From contig CM055113.1 of assembly GCA_029204225.1 (NCBI GenBank), positions 7,407,852 to 7,471,851 of the forward strand: 64,000 nucleotides of DNA, written 5' to 3'. The position numbers were made by a program, and so were the translations under genes. Positions 54,549-64,000 of the stretch are shown in pieces; positions within the stretch are counted from its first letter, which is position 1; each line of letters starts with the position of its first letter. Under the pieces are notes generated by a model, which searched no databases, had not been told where the DNA came from, and saw nothing but the letters and a program-made list of their open reading frames with translations. This DNA is from Diphasiastrum complanatum (taxonomy: Eukaryota > Streptophyta > Lycopodiopsida > Lycopodiales > Lycopodiaceae).

Positions 54549-55690
54549 TTATTCATCTAACTTCAGAACTAATATCAGTTTTTCAATACTTTCATTTGTG
54601 ATCCATAAAACTTTAAATCTCAGTAAATGATTCAAATCTACAAACATATCGTTGGTGAAATCATATGACAAAGTGTCATGTTTTGAGTTATAAATCTCAT
54701 TGATATGGTAACCAATGATGTTTTGCAAACTTCTGTTTAACACATCCCTCTCTAATTTGATTTGAAATGGCCGAGGAATAAGAAATTTTTTTACATGTAC
54801 TTGTCCAAATGCTTCTTTGATAATTTTAAACATTGTGTCATATGCATCCCTGCTAATACCAGAATAATCACATGCTCCTTGTATCAATTTTCGGTCAATA
54901 ATCTTGCCAACTTCACCCATATGGGCCTCTGCAATCTTGGACTTGATTCGAGAATATCGTTGATTTCCTAGTAGACTCGTCATTGACTTGGCTGTAAGTA
55001 CTGCAGTCAAAGACTTTCCAATCATGTACTTGTCTTTCAGATTTTGATTTATGACTAAAGGTGATTTGCAAAAAAAAATAAGATTTACAAACAAAAAAAA
55101 ATTCACAATCATTGATGTGCTAGATGAAACAAAAGACATGAATAGTTTAAAACAAAATCTTACTTGAAAGCATATATTCTTTTTTTCCGTCGACCCCCAC
55201 TTGATGAAAGCTTGTCAATACCTTTTAAAATAACTCTTTTTCGCTTATTGTTCAGGATTTTCTTCCGTAATGTATTTTCAATCCACTTATTTGACAATAT
55301 GAGGTATGCAATGTTTGTACAATTAGTTTCATATTGTCATTTTCTTGGTTAAGGTTTAATATAATATTTTGCAAATGAGAATTATCTATCTTCAAGATTT
55401 TATTCTCTTCTTTTGTTTGCAACAAAAGAGTTTCTTTTTCTCTATAGTCAGTAGGCAAACCATTCAACATATTTTCCAAATAATGGATTCCTAATTCCAT
55501 AACTTTTCAATCTTTTACAATAAACCAATAGACCATTGTGTCCTTCACACAAAAACAGTATGAGCTGTGTGACTGATCTGAAATGTGGATGTTGCATTGA
55601 GCTTGGATGGATTGGATATAAACTTCCATCAACCCATAGATCACAATGTTTCCTGTCCTCTGTCCTGTGATCCATGATTTGGTGAGCTGG
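54549..55690 (-). CDS. Unrecognised coiled-coil coding region, probably spliced
   Basis: The minus strand shows consistent protein-like frames. 55675-55448 (CDLWVDGSLYPIHPSSMQHP, FLCEGHNGLLVY) is followed after a one-base shift by 55500-55252, a coiled coil (KEENKILKIDNSHLQNIILN). Next is a basic segment (GIDKLSSSGGRRKKRIYAF) with a donor GTAAGA at about 55160, an intron-like T-rich stretch, an acceptor at about 55050, and a last exon to 54549 (SLTAVLTAKSMTSLLGNQRY, EVGKIIDRKLIQGACDYSGI, YDTMFKIIKEAFG). I do not recognise the family. The shift at about 55500 suggests a pseudogene or a sequencing error. Confidence 0.4.
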
Positions 55691-55862
55691 TAAGGTGGAT
55701 TCTTTCAGATTTTTTTTCGACAGTGGAGCATATTCTAAGGAAGATCAATTTATGGAGATGGTACTTAGACATCTTAACAATCGATAGATTAATCTAGTAG
55801 AAAACCAAATTGTTATAAGAAACTTTGATGTGCAATATGATTTGCATTTACACGAGAAGTCA

Positions 55863-56376
55863 TGTTAGTTAATGGTAAAAAATAGAATCTTGAAGTATGG
55901 ACCCCACATGTTGCGGCTACCCAACTTCCAGTTAACACGTCACTACAAGAGCCTTAAGTCACTCATCCAATCACATCTAGAGGAGGAGAAAAAGGGGTCC
56001 AATAATATTTGGGCATCCTCTACCACGACTTCCTATTAGAAGGACGGATAGATTCATTATGTACTTGAGTTTTGAGAGTTAATGAGATTTCTACATTTTT
56101 GAGTCATATTGAATTCTCTCTCTACCTGAGGCTTGATAGTTGGTTTCTCTCTCTACCCAAGAGGAAGGCTTTTTCATACTTAGTTTTTTCAAGTACAAGT
56201 CTCCACACGTGTGTATGTACTTGTTTGATTGATATATGCATATAATCAAGTGCTATTGCCTTAGTTTTCTGAGATAGATATTGATTATCAATCTACGCTT
56301 GATCTTTGTGCATTCACAAAGTCTTAGGAGATCATTATCACACTGTAGGGTACTCCCACACGTGTGGAATTTAACA
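55863..56376 (+). repeat. 5' LTR of gypsy I
   Basis: The right end is firm: ...gaatttaaca immediately before a PBS. A left end TGTTAG at 55863 gives complementary TGTTA...TAACA ends and a 514-bp LTR. Two CACACGTGTG palindromes lie in its 3' half (56204 and 56357). The left end needs a second copy to confirm. Confidence 0.65.
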
Positions 56377-56388
56377 TGGTATCAGAGC
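56377..56388 (+). other. Primer-binding site of gypsy I
   Basis: TGGTATCAGAGC directly after the LTR, the initiator tRNA-Met primer site, here in a Ty3/gypsy element. Confidence 0.93.
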
Positions 56389-57359
56389 CGCTACCTAAGA
56401 TATTCGTGCATCTATCAAGTTATGTCTAAAAATTTGCCTTGAAATCAAGATCTAGGACGGTGAAAAATAATACCAAAAATAGAAGGCCAAAGTGACTATT
56501 TATCTAGTTGCTGGTAACCTTTTGTGGAAAATTTACAACTTTCAACAAAAGTATGAGTTCTCTAAGGAGAACCTTCTTCTAGACCTTCACCAGAGTCTAT
56601 GTCAGTCCCACTTACTATTTTTGATAATCAGTAAGTTGGGAGAAGGTTTTCCAAGATCAATTGTCATATTTTTCTATTTTTGTCAAAAAAAGTCTCGTTT
56701 TTTGCAAAAATACCAGTATTACTCTTGATTCTTCGCCAATCCTTTGTCGTGTTTTTTGAGGATTCTAAATGTAGTAATATATCATGCAAAGATTAGATGG
56801 ATCTTTCAAAAAGTCAATTTGTACTCTTGCCAGGCTATAAAAATCCTATTTTTATCATAAAGAACCTTTCCTAGTTCTACCCACACATTTATGTGTCAGA
56901 TTTATCCACGGAAGAGTTGGTGAAGGTTAATTTTAACATATTTGTCAATATATAACCAGATCATTGATTTTTTTTTATCAAAAATAACAGTGAAGAACCT
57001 TCGCCGAGTCTACCTTCGTCCAAGAAACCTTCGCTAATACTATTTTTAAGTTCTGATTTACCAGATCTAGCCACTGTCAAATTTTTGAACCATTATGATA
57101 TATTCTGATAGAAATTATGAAAAATCTTCATTTTTAGTGTCGATCACTTGTTCAAGATCTATTTCTTGAAAATTAGAAATCTGATTATTTTCAAGTGATT
57201 TATTTTTTACATACCTGATCTGATCCGAACTGAGATAGGATTTTTGTTGAAAAATCTAGATTCAATCTCATTGTCTGATTGACATAATTTAGAATTATGG
57301 CTAAACAAAGTCCAAGAAATCTATGGAAGATCCCTTTCTCCTGTTAAGTAAAATTAAAA

Positions 57360-58600
57360 TGGGAAAGAGAGAGCAATAATAGATTATATTGAATGAGTCA
57401 AACACCTCATATCTAAGTGTGATCGCGATCTAATCAATGAAGATGCTTTGATTATGTGGTTTTTAGCAGGTCTACCCAGATGGATTAGACGCGAGCTGAA
57501 ACACCATACTGAATATGCTACAATACAAAGTGCTATGGCTGATGCAATTCATGAAGAGGATGAAGATTCTGACGATGAACCAAATGTTGGAATAATGCCT
57601 TATACAAAAGGGCAAACCACGACAACATCCACCACCATTGCATCAATGAATATCAATGCTACTGTTGAGAAGATGATCAATGAGTTTGAAAAACCAAGTA
57701 AAAAACAGTAGTTGCAGTTAGGAAAGATGCAGTCTCAACTTGATGAAAAGATCAAAGCCTTAGAAGATTTCCATGGTAAAGCAAACAAAAACCGAAAAAG
57801 TTTGCAAAGGCTTTTCTTAGCCGAAAAAATGTCTGGTGTTTAATTTGTGCGGACAATCACACTATGAATGAATGTCCAATGTTGAAACAATGAATGATGA
57901 ATACTTTCTGTCATTTTTGCAATTTTATAGGTCATGAAACAACCTTTTGCTCATTTAATCCTCGAATTATCCAACAAAGGTATGCTAAGCTTCAGTATCA
58001 AGAACCTACTTATTCAAAGGGGCCTGACGGAAAGCCTTTTAACTTTGAACTTGGATTTTCAGAATGACTAGCTCTGCCAACTCCAACGGAACAGAGTGCT
58101 CATCCTGCTAATCTAATAGAACCAGAACCTCATTGTGCTAATGAGCAATGGAACTATAGCCATGATCACGAGAGTGTTCCTTCAGAGCGATATGCTATCT
58201 ATGTTGTTGTGCAACAACAAGCAGCTAGACAATGGACCAAAGCGCCACTTGGATGTTTTGCATGAGGAGAAAACCATAGAGTTGCTGAATTTCCAAACAA
58301 AGAAAAGTTTGTACCATTCTGTAGAGATTGTGGTTATGGACACTGTTATAAAGATTGTCCTGAAAGACCCAAACCACCTCCGGTTACTGCTCAAGTGAAC
58401 ATGATTACAATCAAGAAAAGACCAATAGTTCAATCTGCACCAGATGTACCTTTGATGGTTGTTACTAGAGTTCAGAAACAGAAAGGAGTTCTAGTTGATC
58501 CAGTAGCTGCTGAATTTGCACCAACTAGAGATATACCAATCGCATCAGGTGTAATCTCAAAGCAAAAAAGAAGAGATACTAGGATATGAGACAATGGATC
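57360..58600 (+). pseudogene. Gypsy Gag (I)
   Basis: KCDRDLINEDALIMWFLAGL and PRWIRRELKHHTEY (end of capsid), then a Glu/Asp patch and a coiled stretch. Next are three cysteine-rich motifs of the C-x2-C...H...C type: CLICADNHTMNECP near 57840, CHFCNFIGHETTFC near 57910 and CRDCGYGHCYKDCP near 58320-58360. A further frame (58395-58589) is Lys-rich. Frames change at least three times. Confidence 0.75.
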
Positions 58601-58699
58601 AAACATTTGCAAGAAGAAGAAGCCCTACAAGCCACTAAAGTAGTAGCTAAAGTTCCTTCTCCATCTATGCCACAAGCATATCCAAGAACATATGCTGAT

Positions 58700-59340
58700 A
58701 CATAGTTGTACCATCATGAAGAACCTTTCAAGATGACAAAACTCGAATCACTACAAATAGAAATGATCATGAATATGTTGTCTAGTAAGGTGGATATTAT
58801 ATTGGGAGAATTTCTTAAGCTAGTGCCGAAAGCAAAAGAAGTAGTAGTAGAAAGATTGACTCAGATGGAACCACCAGTCCACCATTAGAAGCCACTTTTT
58901 TGTGCTGGGTTTGAAGAATCGAATAAAGTACTCAATGTGGGAGCAGCCTGGGAAAGTGAGCAAAAAAACATCATCCTACCAATACAACATAGACAATTTA
59001 GTAAAGAAGCAACCGTAGTTGATGGAAGTTCAGGAGTTAATTTGATTTATGTGCAAAATGGGGACTTACTAAGCTGAAGCCTGCCACTTTTGCCATTAAG
59101 CTAGCTGATCAAACAATAGTCTGTCCGAGAGGAATGGTTGAAAAAGTACTTGTCAAAATGGCTGGAGTATAGTTTGTCATTACTTTTGTAGTAATTGACT
59201 TACTTGACGCACCAAATTTATATCGAGTTTTATTGGCACATCCATGGTTACAAGTTGTGCAAGTAATTCATAACTGGGGCACCGGCAAAACTACTTTTGA
59301 GAATCGTGAGCATGCAGTACTATCAAGCCAGTAGTCCAAA
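58700..59340 (+). pseudogene. Gypsy aspartic protease region (I)
   Basis: After a Met/Leu/Lys-rich segment (58706-58888), the protease active site appears as VVDGSSGVNLIY near 59015, where DSGS would be usual. After a shift come LKPATFAIKLADQTIVCPRG, VIDLLDAPNLYRVLLAHPWL and HNWGTGK, the usual gypsy retropepsin end. The DGS active site suggests impaired activity. Confidence 0.72.
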
Positions 59341-59939
59341 GAGGGGATGGTGATTCATCAACAATAGACCATACTTGTGATCAACAAGTGAAGACTCTAG
59401 GAGTCCATTTTGACTCTCAAACTGACACTGTCAATTGGAATCAAGATCTTGCAATAGTGGATTGTACAGCAGGCTATATGTGTCAGCAAGATAATCAATC
59501 CGAATTGAGCAAAATTCCTAACAATAAAACTGTCAAAATCAGTTATATTGAAGGAAGACAAGATGGTAGGACCTATGACAAAGAAACAAGCTAAGCAACA
59601 CTATAATATGGTCCTGAAATGGGGAAAATCATCTCAAAAAGTTGATTCTAAAGATGTACCACCTTCATAAATAAAGGAAAGGGGAAGGTCAAAGATGATA
59701 CTTCAAGTACAAGTTCTCATAGAAAATCATCATCAAGGAAGTCATCACCTTCAAAGAAGAGCATATCATCTAGAAGGTCATCGCCTCCAAGATCTATTCC
59801 TACCAAGAAAGCTAAACGAAGATCAAAGATCAACACTTATGAAAAAGAACAATCAGAAGAAGTCCACAGCATGACATGCATGAGCATTTGAAACGCTATA
59901 CTTTGGATAATGTGGTGATTATGCTACCAAAAGCTCATC

Positions 59940-60760
59940 GTGAACCATAGGAAAAAGAACCATAAACAAGGGAGGTTTACGATGGACCAGCCAATGAATC
60001 TTGTTGAACCAGGAGAGCCAAAAAAAGTATTCAAGTTGGAGCGCAACCTACTCCCGAATAATTTCAAGGTGTTAAGAAAGTTATTGATCAAATATCAAGA
60101 CTATTTTGCTTGGACATACAAGGATCTCAAAGGGATTTCTACCTCAGTTATTGAGCATACGATACCTTAATGCCTAATGCAATTCCAAAGGTCACAAGAT
60201 TTTATCGCTATAATCCAAACATGACGGATCTTATAAAGAAAGAGCTGCAAAGACTACTTGAAGCTAACTTCATTTATGAAATTGAACATATGGAATGAAT
60301 TTTGCCAATTGTTGTCATTCCTAAGAAGAATGGGAAGATGAGAATTTGTGTGAATCTCAAAGCTTTGAACAAAGTGACACGAAAGGATCACTTTCTGTAA
60401 CCCTTTACTGAAAACATATTGGACTGTCTTGCTAGAGTGGAAGCATACAGTTTTCTAGATGGATTTAGTGGTTATAACCAAGTTAACATAGCACATGTGG
60501 ATCACCACGAAACAACTTTTGCAACAAAGTGGGAACTTGTGCTTATAAAATTATGTCGTTTGGACTTCGTAATGCACCTAGTTCATTCAAAAGTGTGATG
60601 TAATTTGTCTTTAAGGACTACTTGTAGAAATTTCTTGAAATCTACTTGGATGATTATGGATTGCATAGTGCAGATACAGACCACTTGGATCTTCTGGAAA
60701 AGTATTTGAACGTTGTCACAAATACCAAATCTCCTTAAATCCAGAAAAATGTCAAATTTG
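59940..60760 (+). pseudogene. Gypsy reverse transcriptase (I)
   Basis: LLIKYQDYFAWTYKDLKGIS marks the entry to RT. In the next frame, VTRFYRYNPNMTDLIKKELQ, PKKNGKMRICVNLKALNKVT, FSGYNQVNIA and ETTFATKW follow. After another shift come MSFGLRNAPSSF and EIYLDDYG, the catalytic box as YLDD. TAA and TAG stops lie at 60398 and 60601, among others. Clearly decayed. Confidence 0.8.
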
Positions 60761-61420
60761 GATCACTCATGGAGTTGTTCTTGGACATGTGATATCAAGA
60801 CATGGCATTGCTATGAATTATTCCAAAATCAAAGTCATTATCAAGTTACCACTACCAGGAACAATTCGAGGAGTCTATGCTTTTATGGGTCATGCAAATC
60901 ACTATCGGATATTCATACTATTCTTTGCGAATTTAGCAAGACCTACATATAAATTGATCATTGTACCAATTTGGACAGTAGAGGCATTGGAAGCATTTGA
61001 AATTGAGAAAAGCTTTAGCCTCTACAACAATACTACGAGCTCCAATCTACATACTTGGATTTCACGTTCACATTGATGCATCAAAATTTGCCATTGGATC
61101 AATTTTGAAACAGCCAGGTGAATACAAGAAGGATTATCCTATCAGGTTTGCAAGTAGACAGCTTACAAATACGGAGAAGAATTATTCGACAACTGAATGC
61201 GAAGCGTTGGCCATGATTTTTCTGTTAAAAAGTTTTGACATTATCTGTTGGCAACGCATTTTGCATTTTATACTGATCATCAGCCGTTACTTTATTTGGT
61301 GAACAAGACATGTAACATAGGGCGTATTGCGAGACAGTTACTCCTATTGACCGAATTTGATTTTTGCGTTGTGGTTTGAAAGGGTAAACAACATTATCTA
61401 GCTGACCATGTTTCAAGGAT
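60760..61420 (+). pseudogene. Gypsy RT connection and RNase H (I)
   Basis: SRHGIAMNYSKIKVIIKLPL and GVYAFMGHANHYRIFI (connection), then ILRAPIYILGFHVHIDASKF, SILKQPG, YPIRFASRQLTNTEKNYSTT and ECEALAMIFLLKSF. The RNase H first Asp and Glu are present. Broken by shifts near 61000 and 61230. Confidence 0.8.
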
Positions 61421-61427
61421 TGAATAT

Positions 61428-62736
61428 GTGCCTGTTAATACTGAAGTGGATGATGAATTACCAGATGTTGTATTATTTTATGTAGAAGTAGTACCTAAGT
61501 GGGCAACATATATTGTTGAATATCTGTTGCTTGGCCAACCCAATGACTCTGTGACAAAAGTACGGAAGAGACAATTAATTCATGAGGCACAACCTTATCA
61601 ATGGATTGCTGGAATGGATGATATTTTACAAATATGTGTTTTGCCGCATGAAGTACCTGAACTTATCATGTTTTCTCAAGATGGCATGGGTAGAGGACAT
61701 TTTTCAAAAGATATCATTGTTCGCAAATTTTTACAATCAGGATGTTGGTGGCCTATTCACAAAGATACAAAAAATTATATTTAGTCATGCGATGTTTGTC
61801 AATGAGCACGTCGTTCTACTCGATAGAATTATGAACTTTACACCTAGTTTATCTCAAGCACCATTCAAGAAATGGGGCCTCGACAATGTTGGTCTTACTC
61901 ATCCTGCGGCAAGAGGATCTCAGGTAAGATATATCATTGTTGCAATTGACTATATGACCAAGTGGGTTGAAGTGAAAGTAGTTCGAGCTGCAGATGCAAA
62001 ATCAATAGCTAAGTTTCTCTATGAAAACGTTATTGCTAGTTTTGGATGTCCTATCGAGATCGTTAGTGATCACGGAACACATTTTGTGAACAAAACAATA
62101 AAGTGTCTGTTGGAAGACTTTTTCATTATTCATCGGCTCAGTACTCTATATTATTCGAGGGGTAATGGCCAAGCTGAATCTTCCAACAAGATTCTCTGCA
62201 ACATTATGACAAAAATGGTAGAAGCAAGTCATCCTGATTGGGAACATAAGCTTTATGAGGCTTCATGGACATTCTGAACAAATTACAAAGGTAGTACAAA
62301 TCAAACACCATTTCAGCTTATTTATGGACAATATGCAGTTATGCCAATTGAATTTTTGATACCATCTCTACGCATAGCATTAACAAAATGGTTGGATGAT
62401 GTGAAATCCTTCTAGATGCATCATGAGGCTTTACAAAAACTTTGTGAGACTAGATTGATGGTAGTTCATGCATTAGCAGTAGGGAAAGCCCATGGCACAC
62501 GATTGCAAGGCATGGCACACGATTGCCGATTACACAAAAAAGATCGAAAGGAAGGAGATCTAGCACTAATGTACAAGACGAAACTGATTAAAGGCAAATT
62601 GAAATTCATAGGTGAAGGACTGTATAGAGTGAAAGAAATATTGAACGATGGAGTGGTCATTTTAGAACATTTGGATGGAAAAAGATTCACTCTGGTGAAT
62701 GGCAACCGACTACACAAGTTTTGGCAGCCAGATTAG
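61428..62736 (+). pseudogene. Gypsy integrase (I)
   Basis: Zinc domain MGRGHFSKDIIVRKF with GCWWPIHKDT and, after a stop, SCDVCQ. The core has KKWGLDNVG (first catalytic Asp), IEIVSDHGTHFVNKT (second) and the Glu in GNGQAESSNKIL. After a TGA at 62276, TPFQLIYGQYAVMPIEFLIP and the C-terminal KGDLALMYKT/INGNRLHKFWQPD-like tail (62416-62736) complete it, with GEGLYRVKEILNDGVVIL as the GPY/F region. No chromodomain. Confidence 0.84.
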
Positions 62737-63164
62737 CTAGTTCAATCAAAATGATCCAACATCTTGTCAGTTTTATTTTGCTTGTTTTATAATTCCTTGT
62801 TTTTTTATTACTTGAGTGATTTTTCTTTTCTTTGAAAAAAAAAATGATAAGCAAAAGTCAAAAAAGTCATCAGAAAGAAAAAAAAAAATGAAGGGAAGTA
62901 TTTTCACAAGTTAATTTTTGATGAAAAATGACTTAGAAAATCACTTTTTGGATTATATTTTGTACATACAATCTTAGAAACCTTCGTCGAGATTTAAGAT
63001 CATACATCCACCTCAGCTTTCTCTATACTGAATTGGGCAAAGATTTCTTTTCAGAGTTAATACATGTTTTTTAGTTAGGCAAATGTGCCAAAACTTATCA
63101 TTTTGGGAACCTTTGCCGAGCACCTTACATTCATTATTAACCTTCGCTGACCGGACAGATGGAT
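62737..63164. other. 3' noncoding sequence, probably of gypsy I
   Basis: Contains A-rich tracts (62835-62892), a possible polypurine tract gaagggaag near 62891, and aaccttcg(c/t)(c/t)gag and gggaacctttgccgag motifs that also occur in the leader (56560-57050). Ends near three tgggcaaag repeats at 63036-63210. No LTR was identified. Confidence 0.45.
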
Positions 63165-64000
63165 TCAAAATGCCAAAATTAGGTTGGGCAAAGGGTTTGG
63201 GCAAAGGGCTCCAACCTTAGGATGTTCTGGACCCTCAGAAGGCTCTAAATTTTCAACGAATATAGCCCTTTTAGATTTAGCACGACGAACATCACTTTGA
63301 GAAGGTCTCCTACGAACATGAGAAAAGCTTGAACATCGCGGATCAGTAGACTTACGCGAATATGTTGATTTACTAGAATCAATAACTGAGTGAATTGAAG
63401 CTTTTGACTCATCACTCAATGATTCAACTTGTTCAAAAGAACAATGTTCTAATTGTGCCGAGCCTGTATCTGAAGGCGTCATTTCTTGAAAAGTGCTCCT
63501 CAAACTTAACTGCAACCTATGCTAGTCATAGATCAAATAAAAAGCTATGCGAACCTCAATAGATGTATACAAAAAAAAAACTAAATGCAAATGAGCAACA
63601 AGCCTAGAAAGTAACTGGTTAATTAAAATTTCCAGCGGTTACCATGCCTTAAATATTGTTTGGCAGCAAACTCCCGTGCCACATGCTTCTAACCAAAAAT
63701 CTTACAGTAGTTTCATCTCAGCCAGCATAGATCTGGCACTTTCCACAATCGTACGATTTTTGCGCTCAGCTACACCATTGAGAGCAGGAGTATGAGCTTG
63801 CGTAAATTGTCTTTTAATCCCACATTGATCACAAAGATCATTGAAGTCATTAGACTTATACTCACCTCCACTATTTGATCTTAGGACTTTGATCTTCCTA
63901 CCTATCTGATTTTCAACAAAGTTTTTGAAGTTATCAAATACATCTGATTTCTTCTTCAAGAAGTAGATCCACGTCTTACGTGACATATCATCAATAAAGG
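63165..64000 (-). pseudogene. Copia integrase fragment at window edge (J)
   Basis: Minus strand from 64000: DDMSRKTWIYFLKKKSDVFD, RSNSGGEYKSNDF (second catalytic region, with Asp changed to Asn), GVAERKNRTIVESARSMLAE, then FWLEACGTG out of frame. The 63515-63165 open frame is a Ser/Arg-rich stretch that could be the variable linker after integrase or unrelated sequence. The lineage is like classical Tnt1/Ty1-type plant elements and differs from A-F. Confidence 0.75.

Larger units (their letters stand above)
55863..63160 (+). mobile_element. Ty3/gypsy element I, 5' LTR to pol end
   Basis: Plus strand: LTR, tRNA-Met PBS, 1-kb leader, gag with zinc knuckles, protease, RT, RNase H, integrase, in canonical gypsy order, broken by many stops and shifts. 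No 3' LTR is found before the next copia fragment at 63165. Leader and 3' noncoding region share short aaccttcgccgag-like repeats, suggesting both belong to the element. Confidence 0.82.

Overview
This window is nuclear DNA from a land plant with a large, transposon-filled genome. The evidence is AT-rich sequence dominated by Ty1/copia and Ty3/gypsy LTR retrotransposons, primer-binding sites matching the 3' end of plant initiator tRNA-Met, an amino-acid-permease relic, and genes with short GT-AG introns. I cannot name the lineage from sequence alone. I see no rRNA or tRNA genes, CRISPR arrays or bacterial-type operons.

Layout. 160-1071: an unrecognised, stop-broken reading frame. 1131-6130: a minus-strand copia element (D1) that has lost its reverse transcriptase core. 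6135-9900: gypsy gag debris, a threefold foldback repeat and a coiled-coil relic. 9900-12850: mostly unassigned, with a 60-bp minisatellite. 12905-15488: a second, truncated copy of the D family (D2). 15489-29765: an old minus-strand copia (C) interrupted twice by young, nearly identical plus-strand copia elements. These are A (15846-22275, target duplication AATAA) and B (23221-29650, target duplication CAACA). 29766-30980: unassigned coding-like sequence and a long AG microsatellite. About 31000-37959: gypsy element G (RNase H, integrase, a large broken third ORF, 3' LTR). 38180-41071: a palindrome-rich intergenic block between a short minus ORF and a four-exon SENP/Ulp1-like SUMO-protease pseudogene. 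41080-45578: a mosaic of copia pieces in both orientations. 45579-48607: gag-protease of gypsy H, same LTR family as G but inverted. 48608-55860: mainly host-like DNA with simple repeats, an amino-acid-permease pseudogene (52975-53420) and an unrecognised probably spliced coding region (54549-55690, minus). 55863-63160: gypsy element I with LTR, PBS and a decayed gag-pol. 63165-64000: the edge of another minus-strand copia.

How the parts work together. A and B have the full set needed for copia mobility: LTR promoter, tRNA primer site, Gag, protease, integrase, RT and RNase H. B is the better preserved; A has a stop in gag, and both carry the same frame break between integrase and RT. Almost everything else is relic. 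The features most worth follow-up are the roughly 900-codon ORF after integrase in G, the alternating hairpin array around nine CACGTG boxes at 38497-39295, the repeated use of the palindrome CACACGTGTG in unrelated elements across the window, and the SENP-like gene whose introns are intact but whose catalytic cysteine is gone.
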